Positions 19,037-30,544 of a stretch of 64,000 nucleotides of DNA are shown here, in pieces. The stretch's first letter is position 1. Each line of letters opens with the position of its first letter. Made by a program: the position numbers and the translations under genes. Below the pieces are notes generated by a model. That model did not search any database. It was given only the letters and a program-made list of their open reading frames with translations, and was not told the DNA's origin. The stretch is from Gigaspora rosea (lineage: Eukaryota; Glomeromycota; Glomeromycetes; Diversisporales; Gigasporaceae), in the NCBI GenBank assembly GCA_003550325.1, contig QKWP01001078.1:27141-91140 (forward strand), read 5' to 3'.

Positions 19037-20180
19037 CCAGGACCCCGAAGAATACATATATAACTCAGATCCAGACTCAAAATTTTAATATAACTTTATA
19101 CACTTAATTTTATTAAAAGCTTTATACAAAATTATCATATAAGTTCAATTTACTATAAATTATACAATTTCAGATCTGAGTACCAGTATGATCATGTTAA
19201 CCACTAAAGCCAAAAACATACACAAAAAAAAGTGACAAAGAGAAAATCAGAAACCTATCTAGAAAAAGAAGGGCGGTAGTTAACCGTGTTCAAATTCAAC
19301 AACAAAATTTTTAGTACCGAAAATAAGCTACCCATACGATCGATGAACGTTGCTACATAGTAAAGTCTAAATTTTATTAAGCATATCGATTAAAGTCGCA
19401 TAAGTAACATTGTTCAGCAGATCAAAATACGCGTACCCTGAAAATTTCATACAAATTGGAGAACTTTTAATTATTTGACTTTTAATTTTTACGTTCAACG
19501 GTTTTTTTTTATAAAAAAAAAACCGTTGAACGTAGAAATTAAAAGTCAAATAATAAAAGTTCTCCGATTTGTATGGAATTTTCAGGGTACACGTATTTTG
19601 ATCTGCTGAACAATGTTACTTATGCGACATTAATCGATTTGCTTAGTAAAAGTTAGACTTTACTATGTAGCGACTATAATCGATTGACCAAAAATCGCTT
19701 TATAAGTTACTCCCGATTTTTTTCTGCATATTTATTTATTGTTTATAACATATTTATTTATCGTCTACAGCATATTTATTTATTGTCTACAGCATATTTA
19801 TTTATTTATTTCACTTATTAAAGTTTTGTATTCAAAAATAAGCTACAGTACCCCTTTATTGTGCTTTAAATTACTTAAAATAGTAAATAAGCTAAACACG
19901 GTTTTTTTTTGTTAAAAATCGGCAAAAAAAGGTAGCTGCAACATACGGTATATATCGATTTATATCTACTTAAAAATTTTCCTGATGTATATATAGTATC
20001 ATTATACAAATAAAGATCGTACTTGTTATAAAGATCATCTTTGTTATACAAATAAACATCTAACTTTTCAAAAAATTACCAGTTGCTTATACAAATTTAA
20101 ACATATAACATATGGAAAAATTATATATAAGTCTATACAAAGCCAGATCTCAGTATTATATATATTCTTCGGGGTCCTGG
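19037..20180. mobile_element. 1.1-kb TIR element with CCAGGACCCCGAAGAAT ends
   Basis: Left end CCAGGACCCCGAAGAATA is inverted at the right end (TATTCTTCGGGGTCCTGG). Subterminal sequence also pairs (ACTCAGATCxxG and CxAGATCTCAGT). The flanks TTAT (19033-19036) and TTAT (20181-20184) could be a 4-bp target duplication. Inside are a nested 357-bp palindrome (19339-19695) and a 22-bp tandem (CATATTTATTTATTGTCTACAG, 3.5 copies, 19738-19812). No transposase. Confidence 0.75.
19339..19695. mobile_element. nested large palindrome with ~165-bp arms
   Basis: The arms run from about ATCGATGAACGTTGCTACAT to ATGTAGCGACTATAATCGAT and share long exact stretches such as AACATTGTTCAGCAGATCAA. The centre is AACGG(T)10ATA(A)8CCGTT. 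It sits wholly within the CCAGGACC element. Low arm divergence suggests a fairly recent origin. Confidence 0.8.
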
Positions 20181-20389
20181 TTATCCTAGTAAAATTTTGA
20201 GATATAGACTATTTTTTCTTAAAATTTGATAAAAATTTAATAGTATATAAAGGTTATATAATTATATATGTAAATTTTATTAATTTAGACATTATTTAAA
20301 TTTTTTTATCTAAATTTTATGCTATATAACATATAAATTTTTATCTAAATTTTACAATAAATAAAAGTCATAATTATAAAAACAGGTAT

Positions 20390-20510
20390 GGTTAGGACGG
20401 GTTATTAGCAACCCGAACCCAACCCAAAATTTGGGCCAGGTTGAAAATTTTGGGTTAGCACTTCAACCCGACCTGAACCTGGCCCAAATTTTTAAGCCCA
20501 ACAAGTTTAA
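20390..20510. repeat. AACCCAACCC/GGGTTGGGTT inverted motif block
   Basis: CCAAAATTTGGGCCAGGTT pairs with AACCTGGCCCAAATTTTT across a short spacer. Similar GGTTGGGTT/AACCCGACCC blocks are at 29260-29400, 35160-35240 and 36350-36480, so it is a dispersed repeat. Confidence 0.55.
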
Positions 20511-21059
20511 GTTTAAAATCTTAATATTAAAATTATAAATTAAAGATATATAAAAATATTGTTTAGTTTATAAAAGAAAAATTTTTGCATAACCCATTAA
20601 CCCAATTTTTCAAAAAAATTTCAATTGTGCCAATTATTTGTTTTTGCTATTTAATTTGTTCTACGGTATTACCTAATAGTGACCTTAATTTTTAGAATTA
20701 CCTGATAGATCCAAAAAAAAACCTGGCAACTAGAGGTCCAAACCAGATGCAATTTTTTCACCCAGGTCACCTGTGTGAATTGAAATTAGGTAACCCAGAT
20801 GAAAACGGGTTTTTATATATATTATGTATTATTTATTGATTCCTGTTAGTATAGAATCAACAAATGTATATCACTTATTAATAAAGTGAAATTAAAAATA
20901 AAAAACTAACATTTACTATTTACAGTTTATTCTTTCATTTAGAATAATAATCATAATAATATAAATTTGTGAATCTCTTAAACAAATACTAGAAATTTGA
21001 CAAATTACTGGTTTAAAAGTTAAAAATCAGTAATTTATTATAAGATTGTAGAGATAAAG
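20511..21059. other. AT-rich spacer, no gene seen
   Basis: No supported feature. A run CCCAGGTCACCTGTGTGAATTG near 20760 is the only less AT-rich piece. Confidence 0.35.
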
Positions 21060-21610
21060 CAAAACTAAGGATCTTCCGCAACTCTATCCACCAATCACTT
21101 GTACTGGAAGACACATGCAGTTGGCAGCTATTATTTAGGGATACAGTTAATTGAGTATCTTGCTAGTAGCCCAGAGTTTATCACTCACCACACCACCGGC
21201 ACTTGTCGTTTAGAGGTAAAGTTCATAGACTACCTGCTAACAAGCTCAGAGTTTTTCACTCACCAAACCTAAGAAGACTCCTATTAGTTCCCTGTTGGAT
21301 ATTGGACTTACACAGGAAGAACAACACTCCTTTTATTACAAGTGAAGAACTGGTGCCGTTTGTTTTTTACAAAGAATTTTCAGAAAAGTGGGCATTTTGC
21401 TATACCCCTACCAAAAGATCAGCAGTGTTTACTCCGTCCAAATCGGAAAGGCACCTATGAAGTTGGATTTGATCATTACGAGTGGCTTGGAAACAAATCA
21501 TGTGAACTGTTGGTTAAGGCCTCAGGAAAAACACTTTAGAAAGTTCCCGAATATTTTAGGTATAGTAGTCGGGTCCTTTAGACTACTTTTTTTTCGTTTA
21601 ACATAATGGG
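21060..21610 (+). pseudogene. unrecognised protein remnant, copy 1
   Basis: This plus-strand stretch is clearly less AT-rich than the flanks and codes in overlapping frames for pieces such as 'KEFSEKWAFCYTPTKRSA' and 'KSGHFAIPLPKDQQCL'. Nucleotides at 21290-21455 align with the minus strand at 32110-32260, where related peptides 'KSGKFGIPPPKDRHCC' and 'KKWEIRYTPSKRSA' occur. A ~57-bp direct repeat (CCCAGAGTTTATCACTCACC / CTCAGAGTTTTTCACTCACC) lies at 21170-21265. It is probably a decayed transposon or gene family member. I cannot name it. Frameshifts are evident because homology moves between frames. Confidence 0.45.
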
Positions 21611-22289
21611 ACCTGGGTCATTGTTGGTTAAGGTTTTATGTTACAATTTTTATTCGAAGTCTATCGGTTATTGTGAAATAACCTTTTAGCTAACTTTAGG
21701 CCGCAGGTAAAGATCTAAAGTAGCGGGAGTCAATAGTGAAGCCCATGTTCTTTTATTCCCTTAGTTAAAATATATATATTATCTTCTCTGCATGTATTAA
21801 TAATATTAGCTAATAAAGAATAAAGAGCCTGGTCTTAGTTATAAAACGAAAAAAAAAAGATAAAGCAAAACTAAATAAAATCATGTACTCAAACTTTGTG
21901 AATTTGCAAAATATCTATATCTAATATCAATAAAGTGAAACAACAAAATAATTGCCCTATGAAGTTATTCATTTTTGTTAAGGCAAATGTTAATAAGTCA
22001 TATACTCTCAGTTAATCTACAAAATAAAAGTTCAAGTCAAATAGCAATAAAGTAGCTTTGCAATTAAATAAAGTGATATGATTTAATATACAGAACAAAA
22101 TATTTAATATAAATTAATATACTAACCAATTTGATCTAGGTTTCAAATTAGTAATACAGATTACCCATTTTGATATGCATGAACCAGTTTACTATAACCC
22201 AGTTAGAAAAGGTAGGCTAGTCATGGCAAAAAAATTTCACTATCATATGACTGAAGATTAGTTCTGATCTAGTACAAGCCCTCTATTAA
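21611..22289. other. AT-rich spacer, no gene seen
   Basis: No supported feature beyond short A-rich runs. Confidence 0.35.
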
Positions 22290-24010
22290 AAATAAAGTAT
22301 TTTAAATTTTAATGAAGATTTCTTAACAACTATCAGACTAAATTTAATAATTTTTTTTTATTTTAATTCTATTCATAGAATTCAAACAAAAAAAAGTTCA
22401 CTGAATTTTATTAGATGGTTGTCAAGATATCTTTGCTCAAAGTTAGAGAAACTCTATCAAAATAATAGCTTTACTTAAGTTTTTTTAAAACTTTGAGCAA
22501 AAATATCTTGACAACTGTGCAATCAAAATTGATAAACTTTTTTTATTTGAATTCTATAAATTTATAAAATTAAAATAAAAAAGTTCATCAAATTTAGTCA
22601 GATGGTTGTCTAAATATCTTCATTAAAAGTTTTAAAAACTTTGGTACAACTTTTATTTTAAGGCTGGACCTATTTGTAACCATGGTTACAGTTCTGAGCC
22701 AATCAAATTGCTAGATTAGGTATGACAAAAAAATTCAAAAAATTACAAATCGCAATAACTTCAAATTGTGCCTATGAAACCAATATTTTTTCCTAGCTAA
22801 AAATGCTTCTTAAGGTGTTTTATTATATAATAAACCTTCTTCTAACTCTAAATCTAATCCTAACCCTAATCTGGTTACTGTCACCGTCAATGACAAGCAC
22901 ATTTTTTCTTATTTTAATAGATATTTTGATTTTTCTCTAATTTTGAGTGAAGATTTCTCGATAACCATCTGACTGAATTTGATAAATTTTTTTATTTTAA
23001 CTTTATAAATTCATAGAATTCAAATAAAAAAAGTTATTGACTTTAATCAGATTGTTGCCAAAATATTTTTACTCAAAGTTAGAGATAAATTAAAATGTCT
23101 ATCAAAATAAAAGCTGTACCAAAGTTTTTTTAAAACTTTGAGCAAAGATATCTTGACAACCACCTGACTAAATTTGATAAAAATTTTTTATTATAATTCT
23201 ATAAATTTATAGAATTAAATAAAAAAAAGTTCATCAAATTTGATTTGACAATTGTCAAGATATTCTTGCTCAAAGTTTTAAAAAACTTTAGTGCAGCTTT
23301 TATTTTAATAGATGTTTTGATTTTCTTTAACTTTGAGCAAGATATTTTGATATCCATCTAATTAAATTCAATAAACTTTTTTTGTTTGAATTTTATGAAT
23401 TTATAGAATTCAAACAAAAAAAGTTTATTGAATTTAGTCAGATGGTTGCCAAGATATCTTCGCTCAAAGTTAGAAAAAAATCAAAACATCTATTAAAATA
23501 AAAGCTATACCAAAGTTTTTTAAAACTTTGAGCAAAAATATCTTGACAACCGATAATCAAATTCGATGGACTTTTTTTATTTGAATTCTATAAATTTAAA
23601 GAATTAGAATAAAAAAACGTTTATCAAATTTAGTCAGATAGTTGTTAAGATAGGTTCCTAAAATATACATAGATAGGTTAGGTTAATTATAGGGTTACTA
23701 AAAAAGAAAAGATCTGCAAAAAACTTTAAAAATAAGCAAAAATTTACTATAAATAGAAAAGAACTGCATAAAAAACCTCAAAAATAATCAACTTATACCT
23801 GACCTATTTATGTATATTTCAGGGTCTTGTCAAAATATCTTTGCTCAAAGTTTTAAAAAAACTTCGAAAACTTTGGTGCAGTTTTTATTTTAATTGGTAT
23901 TTTGATTTTTCTCTAACTTTGAGTAAAGATATCTTTGAAACCATCTAATTAAATTCAATGAACTTTTTTTTATTTGAATTCTATGAATTTATAGAGTTAA
24001 ATAAAACTAG
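22290..24010. repeat. array of seven palindromes centred on ATTCTATAAATTTATAGAAT
   Basis: Consecutive palindromes have centres near 22380, 22560, 23010, 23215, 23400, 23590 and 23990 (the last only half). Each arm reads GACAACCATCTGACTAAATT then GATAAACTTTTTTTATTT towards the centre. They are joined by spacers with TTAAAACTTTGAGCAAAGAT and ATAAAAGCTGTACCAAAG. The regular alternation makes it both a tandem array and a foldback family. A MITE at 23656-23824 interrupts it. No gene. Confidence 0.8.
23656..23824. mobile_element. AAATATACATAGATAGG MITE inserted in the palindrome array
   Basis: The ends share AATATACATAGATAGGT (left) and ACCTATTTATGTATATTTC (right, inverted). The flanks TTGTTAAGAT and TTGTCAAAAT look like a diverged target duplication inside a palindrome arm. 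A longer copy with its own nested insertion lies at 57298-58001. Confidence 0.75.
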
Positions 24011-24232
24011 TGCGATAGGTGGTGCTTTGCACTACCAATCTTATACAGTTGTTTTTTAATTATATAACTTTTAAAAATTTTATTGTAAAAATTATCATTT
24101 ATTGTAGTATACAGTATATAGTCAAATTTGAAGTTGTATTGATTTCTATAATTTATTGTATGGGTCTTATGTGACAACCTGTGCTTTTTTCATTTACTTA
24201 TTGGCACGGGATTGTTTGTCAGACACCGTGCA

Positions 24233-24370
24233 ATAAGATAGTTATTATATTTGTATGATGAATAACCCATTATATACACGGGTTCATATTTAAATTCCGT
24301 GTGAAGGCATGGAATATGAACCCGTGTGTAACTGGGTTATTCACTACAACCCATACAATAACTATTATTT
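24233..24370. repeat. 138-bp palindrome with AATAACCC/GGGTTATT arms
   Basis: TGAATAACCCATTATA with CACGGGTTCATATT pairs with AATATGAACCCGTG and TAACTGGGTTATTCA. Outer arms AGTTATTATATTTGTATG and CATACAATAACTATT extend it. It resembles a small foldback MITE. Confidence 0.65.
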
Positions 24371-24851
24371 ATTGTTCCAATTTGTATTGCGATTAAAGTA
24401 ATTATTAGAATAATCATAATTCTACTATAAGTTACTATAAACAATTTTGTTATAGAACTTGCTTTTTGGTGTTTATAATATGACATATAGCGAACCTTTA
24501 GGTCACATGAAGTTAATTTTTTATTTCGCATAAACCGTTGACCCAATTTTTCTCAAAAAAAAAATTTTTTTTTTTAAATTCCTATTGTGTAAATAATTCC
24601 AGTTTTGCCATTTAATGTTTTTTTTTGGTGTCATTTATTAATTTTAATTTTCTGGAATTATTCGATAGATTCGATCAAAAAAAACAATTTCTAATTTCAT
24701 GTTATGCAAACTGAATTAGCTTTGCGTGACCTTAGATGTAAACATGAACTACAAAAACAAAAAATTCAACTTGCTAACTGGAATACCTGGTTATGCAAAA
24801 TGGAAATTTAACTTCACGTGGCTTATATATAATATCAAATTAACAAGAATG
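24371..24851. other. AT-rich spacer, no gene seen
   Basis: No supported gene or repeat. Confidence 0.35.
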
Positions 24852-25134
24852 AGGGTCGTTTAAAGCAAGGTGCAATCACGTGATATGGCGCCAATCAACT
24901 TGTTTGTTTCGATCAACCCAGATCAGCCCGACAAAGAAACAAAGAAGAAAAAAAGTGAAAAAACGCAAAAATACAAGAAACGAGTGTCAAAACCTACCTT
25001 GGGGCATTAACAAAAAATGTCGGGAAGGCAATTTTACTATAATACTATTCTTAATCCTAACCGCTGCTAACCCTTACCCTAACTTTAATTAAAAAGTCAA
25101 AATCATATAACTGCACCCTGCTTTAAACGACCCC
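24852..25134. mobile_element. 283-bp MITE with GGGTCGTTTAAAGCA ends
   Basis: The ends GGGTCGTTTAAAGCAAGG and CCCTGCTTTAAACGACCC are inverted. The flanks AAGAATGA (24845-24852) and AAGAATGG (25135-25142) give a 7-8-bp duplication, which fits the hAT superfamily. Internal sequence has no transposase motif. Confidence 0.8.
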
Positions 25135-25149
25135 AAGAATGGTAAGATG

Positions 25150-26890
25150 TATGATTATTTAGTAATAATAAAGTTATCAGGCCTTACTAATTTACATTTC
25201 CACAGAAATGTTAATTTGGTAATTTTGTCAGGTGCCAAAATTTCTGGTGGTACTATAAATTGTAGTGAATTTGAATTGTGACGACATGCTTGTTTATAAA
25301 TTGGGGTTTATATCTAATTAAAAGTGTTAAATCATAATAATTTTTTCATAATGCTACATGAGTTTTAGCACATTGATAATATTTTGGATATTATCATGAT
25401 TTTATTGGTTGGTAGATCGACATGAACTATAAAATATAAGAATCATCGAAAAAATTAGTAATTATTAGATAATCCGGATAGCAAAAATTCCGACCAAAAT
25501 TTTACAACTCGAAAATGTGTAATAATTCAATAGTAACAATGTAGCAATGCTTTACTAATTATGAGGTAACATCAGAAGAAATGTAGTCATTATAAAGTCA
25601 TCATGGATTATTAATTTACATTTCTGTAGGAATGTAGTAATTAGTTGGAAATTTTGTCAGATGACAAAATTTTCTGTGACTGTAAGAATTTTGTTACAAA
25701 ATCGATATACAATAAGTATATAGTTGATTTGGTACTTATTATGATTAAAATTGCTAATGAATTTGAATTGTGTTAACATTCTTGATCATTACTTGGGTTG
25801 TATAACCAATCAAAAGCGTTAAAGTATAATGATCTTATGCTATATTAGTTTTAGTACATAATCACATCTTGAATATAACTATGATTCTATTAGTTGGTAT
25901 AAGAATCGCTAAAAAATTAGTAATCATTAGATAATCCGGATGGCAAATAATTTTGACCTGAAAATGTGTAAAAGTAACAATGTAGTAATGCTTTACTAAT
26001 CATGAGGTAACGTAATAATAAGGGTCATTAGGGCTTATTAATTTACATTTAGTATAAATGTAGTAATTGGTCAGAAATTGCATCTAAAAGTAATTGAATT
26101 GGCTAATTTGGTCAGGTGACAAAATTGATACACAACTGTATGCGGTTTGGTATTATGTTCAACAATTGCTAACAAATTTGAATCGTGATGACATAATGCA
26201 GGTTATATAACTAACTAAAAGTATTAAAGCATAATAACCGATCTTATGCTATATTAGTTTTAGCACATTGATTACATTTTGAATATAACTATGCTTCCAT
26301 TGGTTGGTGGATTGATATAAAAACTACGAACTATAAGAATCATCAGAAAAATTAGCAATTATTAGATAATCTGGACAGCAAAAATTCTAACTAAAAATTT
26401 ACCTGAAAATGTATAATAATTTGATAGTGATGTAGTAATGCTTTACTATTTATGAAAGAAATGTAGTAATAATAAAGTCATCGAAACTTATTAACAATAC
26501 CGTAGAATGCAGTAATCAGTTGGAAATTGCATCGTACGTCGGTTGAATCAGCTAAATTCGTCAGGTGACAAAATTTCCTATGACATCGTAAAGAATTTTT
26601 TACACAGTATTGTATGTGATTAAGGTTAATTTGGTACTATTATTCGTTAATGAATTTTAATTGTGATGTTATTTTCTAATCATAACTTGGGTTGATAACC
26701 AATAAAAAGTGTTAAAGCACAATAATTTGATTATATTGCTACATGGTTTTAGCACATCGATCACATTTTGGTTATAACTATAATTCTATTGGTTGATAGA
26801 TCAATATAAAACTACGAACTATTAAAAATTACCGAAAAAATTAGTAATTATCAGATAATCCAGATGGGAAAAATTCTGAATAAAAATTTA
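25150..26890. repeat. tandem repeat, about 450-bp unit, four diverged copies
   Basis: Each unit carries GTAGTAATGCTTTACTAAT, TTAATTTACATTTCTGTAG, the dyad AATTTTGTCAGGTGACAAAA, GTTAAAGCATAATAA and TTATTAGATAATCCGGATG in the same order. The last word occurs near 25470, 25930, 26365 and 26850, giving periods of about 435-485 bp. Divergence between copies is substantial, so the duplication is old. No gene. Confidence 0.7.
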
Positions 26891-26949
26891 CAAAAGACTT
26901 TAGAAATTAATCTACAGTGAATGTAATTTTTTCTTATTTGCTAATATAT

Positions 26950-28043
26950 ATAATATTTTTTATTAATATGTTTTTTTTATCTATTGCAGAGCACTTGTTC
27001 TCGTTTTACATTTGCACTTGTGTTTGTTATTGCACTCGTCAGCTTTTCTTTAAAAAGCTTCCATGGGGTTCTCATCTGAAGTGTCATATTTCCGCAGTTA
27101 CATCCCAACATTCTCTATTCGCAAATCTCAGTAAAAATGCCCTTGTAGCTGTCACATCTTGCGCTCTATCTATCAAATTCCAATCCATATTAACCAGCGT
27201 ACTACTATATACCTATCAATCTTACACTATTCATTATATTTGAATTGATCCTAATTTTACTCAACTTTACTTTGTAAAGTATCAATTCTTTTTACTGTTA
27301 TACATCAGCTGAACCTTCCTTTTAATTTCCGCTACAGCCTTTTCTACCGTCGGTTGTATCGCTCTTTATAAAGTTTTTCCAACGCCAGAAACTGCAAATC
27401 TGGTATTACCCATTCTTGTATTACAGTATTTTCCTCACCAGCTATTGCCCTCCGTTCAAAATTACCTTTGTCTGCAACACCCTCTAAACCAATACTGCTT
27501 CCCTCTTCCCACACTTTTCTCTTTCGACCACTATTCACCACTCTACCTTTTTTCTTCGTTTCACTAACCACTCTCTCTACTAATCTCTCAACAACTCCCA
27601 CCTACAACAAACCTTCACCACTACATAGCAACCTCAACGTTTCCACTGGCAAATGGCACAGTGTGTTTTTTAACCCATGATGCCATTTTTCTAAATCATT
27701 CCCTAGACTATCCTCCGGAGCCAACACAGCTGGCAATATCCCACGAACTTCATTCTTGTCTTTTTTAATATTATTATTCTCACTTCTGTATTTAACCACG
27801 TGGTGTTAACGACGAAGCTAGACTTGTGCTGAGCTAGCAGTAAAGACAAAAGAGTGAGAACAATTTCCTACTTTTCTCCTCTTAAATAGCCAATTTTCAT
27901 AATCTCATACTTACTTATTCACAACATCCTTACTTAATACATCATCCTTACACATTCCCATACCCACGATATCCGTCACCACTACCTCATACTTATCAGT
28001 CATCATTGCTACGTCATGGACCTGGGATTCAGAATCGTAACAA
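26950..28043 (-). mobile_element. 5' part of an LTR-type element with a SAP-like Gag region
   Basis: On the minus strand a candidate LTR (27804-28043) begins TGTTACGATTC and ends GTTAACA, with a TATA-like TATTTAAGAGG near 27880. It is followed by a coding stretch (27300-27800) with a SAP-type helix-extended-helix, 'LPVETLRLLCSGEGLL' and 'VERLVERVV', that may bind nucleic acid. Further coding-like sequence ('DRAQDVTATRAFLLRFANRE') continues to about 27060. Protease, polymerase and integrase parts are absent. The element is broken, with a few breaks, and truncated. Assignment to LTR elements rests on the end structure and is moderate. Confidence 0.4.
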
Positions 28044-28169
28044 ATGGATGCCCGTGACTTCGTTCACGGCATCTCATAATAATAAATGAGATAACAATTA
28101 CTCGATTAGTTTTCCAATGGTCAGGTCAATTTTTTGGATATCGACCAATCAAAAATGTTTAAACAGACA
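28044..28169. other. short spacer
   Basis: Contains the dyad GCCCGTGACTTCGTTCACGGC near 28052-28072 (9-bp stem). No gene. Confidence 0.4.
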
Positions 28170-28450
28170 AACTCTGAATAGATGGTTTAGAAAATCATCA
28201 AATTTAGTCAGAAGGTTATCAAAAAAATCCTTGCTCAAAGTTAGAAAAAAATCAAACATCTATTAAAATAAAAGCTGTACCAAAGTTTTAAAACTTTGAA
28301 TAAAGATATCTAAACAACTATTTGACTAAATTCAATGAACATTTTTTATTTTATGTCTATAAATTTATAGAATTCAAATAAAAAAGTTCATCAAATTTGA
28401 TTGGACGGTTGTCAAGATATCTTTGCTTAAAGTTTAAAAAAACTTTGCTG
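28170..28450. repeat. palindrome family copies
   Basis: One half-palindrome (28170-28250) and one full palindrome centred near 28368 (ATGTCTATAAATTTATAGAAT) with the same arm words as the 22.3-24.0 kb array. Confidence 0.7.
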
Positions 28451-28451
28451 C

Positions 28452-28800
28452 AGCTGTTACAGTTGAACTTCTATAAATGCAACCTTTATAAATGCAATAA
28501 CTCTCTAAATGCACATTTTTTCTTTTTCATAAGATGTTATTAGTGCTAAATGCACATTCTATATTCTGTAAATGCACGTTCTCTTAAAATAACATTTTAT
28601 ATTACACTAACCTCCCTAAATACATATAGCCAATCAAATTTTAGTATTTAAGATAGATTATACAGTTTTTGGTAAAAGTTATACAAACTTGGTAATTTAA
28701 TTTTAAAGCTGCAATTTAATTGGCTCTCTCTAAATGCAAACCTCTTTAAATGCATATTGTAGACTTGTCTCTATAAGTTGTATTTATAAAGATTTGGATA
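28452..28800. mobile_element. possible pogo/Tc1-like MITE with TAAATGCA repeats
   Basis: ACAGTTGAACTTCTATAAATGC at the left resembles the ends of pogo-type MITEs. The motif CTCTAAATGCA recurs inverted and direct on both sides (28505, 28725, 28745). It splits two copies of the palindrome family. End definition is weak. Confidence 0.4.
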
Positions 28801-28975
28801 TATTTTCTCTAACTTTAAGCGAAGATATCTTGACAACTATTTGATAAAATTTAGTGACTATTTTTTGTTTGAATTCTATGAATTTATAAAATCAAAATAA
28901 AAAAATTTTTTGAATTTAGTTTGATAGTTGTCGAGAAATCTTCATTAAAATTTTAAAATATTTTTATTTTTAATA
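28801..28975. repeat. palindrome family copy
   Basis: Centre TTCTATGAATTTATAAAAT near 28880, with arms GATATCTTGACAACTAT and GATAGTTGTCGAGAAATC. Confidence 0.65.
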
Positions 28976-29773
28976 GAGGGCATAAATAAATTGTATACTG
29001 TCAGAAATGATCTTTGGTCATATGATAGTAAAATTTTTCTGCCATAACTAGCCTACCTGTTTGAAATACTACTACCAACTGGAACTTTGGAACATTATGT
29101 TACAAAAAAACTCTTCTAACCCAAAATTTTGCAAGAAATGCTTTTTGTTAAAAAAAAGTCTAGTTTTATAGTCAAAATTTAAAGTTGAAGGCGATTTTTT
29201 TAAAAAAGATATTTATATTTCACTACGATTTCATATTACACCAGACTAGGGCACAGGATGGGTCAGGTTTGCTCAGAAATTTTGTAGATCAGGTTGGGTT
29301 TAGACATGGGTTGGGTTCAAATTATTGACCTGCTAATAAATCGGATCAGGTTCAGGTTGGGTCTATTAAAGTATTGGGTTAGGTTGGGTTTCTGTTCATT
29401 GACCTATAAAATCCAATCATATCTGATATAATTTTATAAATAGGTAGTAGCATGATACAGTTGCACTAAAACCAGAAATGTTATATATATAAGTACTATT
29501 TATATATCTCAATTATGCTAATTATTTGTTACAAAGAAAAGGAAAATAAATCTGTTACTGAATATTTCAAATCCAATAATAGTGCATTAGGCTTTGAATT
29601 TAATTACCTCGCAACCTGAGCCCCTTTGTAGTTCAGGTTAATATATTAAATTCAAAACCAGATACTTTGTTAATTGTGTCATATAAAAACGATCAACTTG
29701 TGATTTTTCAGAACTTTCATTTGCCAAATAAAACTTTTATTGGTTGCTACACTACAGATCAAAATCCAATATA
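28976..29773. other. unassigned stretch with GGTTGGGTT block
   Basis: 29260-29400 repeats GGTTGGGTT/AGGTTGGGT words like those at 20.4, 35.2 and 36.4 kb. The rest is AT-rich without a supported gene. Confidence 0.4.
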
Positions 29774-29791
29774 TGCGGTTACCATATTACT

Positions 29792-30497
29792 TTTTTTAAG
29801 TTTAGAAGCCGTGTGCTATGGCCGGGATTTTATTATGAGTTATAGTGACGTAATATTTGTTACATGAATGAGGATACAACTAGCCACACGTGCACTTTTG
29901 GTGCCTAATTTAAGTAGTCCGCCCGCAGGTTCTACACTAGCTGCCATACCTACAACCCAACTACAGGAATTGTCTATTTAAACCCTCTGGTTCATGGTCC
30001 TCCTATTACTACCAATGCACTACATTTAATGCAGATATTGTAGGCCACAACCCTTTTAGATATCGACGACCTAAGGGCTACTTTACCCTCGCACAAGAGC
30101 CTACCGGAACAAATTCCATGTTCCATACATGTACTATTGCCCGGATTGGTAACTGAGGCTACCTACCCTTTATTAGGTTCGTTCTGATCGAAGTATCCGC
30201 CTTCTCTGGCGCATACCATAAGGACCGATTTTCACTACCTCCTAACTCGGGTCTTGCCAAACGAGTTCTTGTGGGTTTTTTCTGGTTCCCTGGATTTGCG
30301 ATGTAACACATACATCATTGCGCCCGCAGGCTCCTATTCAAAATGGTGAAACCAAGGTTACAGGTTTAGCGCCAAACCGCTCATAAGCCACAATCATCGA
30401 ACGCAGATTTAACTCCAAAACGTCGCCAGTGGGATTTGAACTGTCAACCTGCCGCTTGGGGGTGACACCTTGACCACTTCTCTAAGGCGCCATACCC
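29792..30497 (-). mobile_element. tRNA-headed SINE, 18-bp target duplication
   Basis: The unit is flanked by perfect copies of TGCGGTTACCATATTACT (29774-29791 and 30498-30515). Read on the minus strand from 30497 it starts with a tRNA-like head that has an A-box-like TTAGAGAAGTGG (about 30474-30485) and a B box AGTTCAAATCC (30432-30442), spaced as in tRNA genes. A ~570-bp unrelated body follows, and it ends in A7 right at the duplication. It is much more GC-rich than its surroundings. These are all hallmarks of LINE-mobilised SINEs. At ~706 bp it is long for a SINE. The perfect duplication indicates recent insertion. Confidence 0.9.
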
Positions 30498-30544
30498 TGC
30501 GGTTACCATATTACTATAATTAAAAAATATATAAAATACTACAT

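Noticed and set aside
24880-25092. 70-residue Lys-rich plus frame inside the GGGTCGTTTAAAG MITE
   Set aside because: It is contained in a non-coding MITE and has no domain signal.
27344-27601. Independent host gene with a SAP domain
   Set aside because: An LTR-like end lies directly upstream and the region is broken, so a retroelement origin is preferred.
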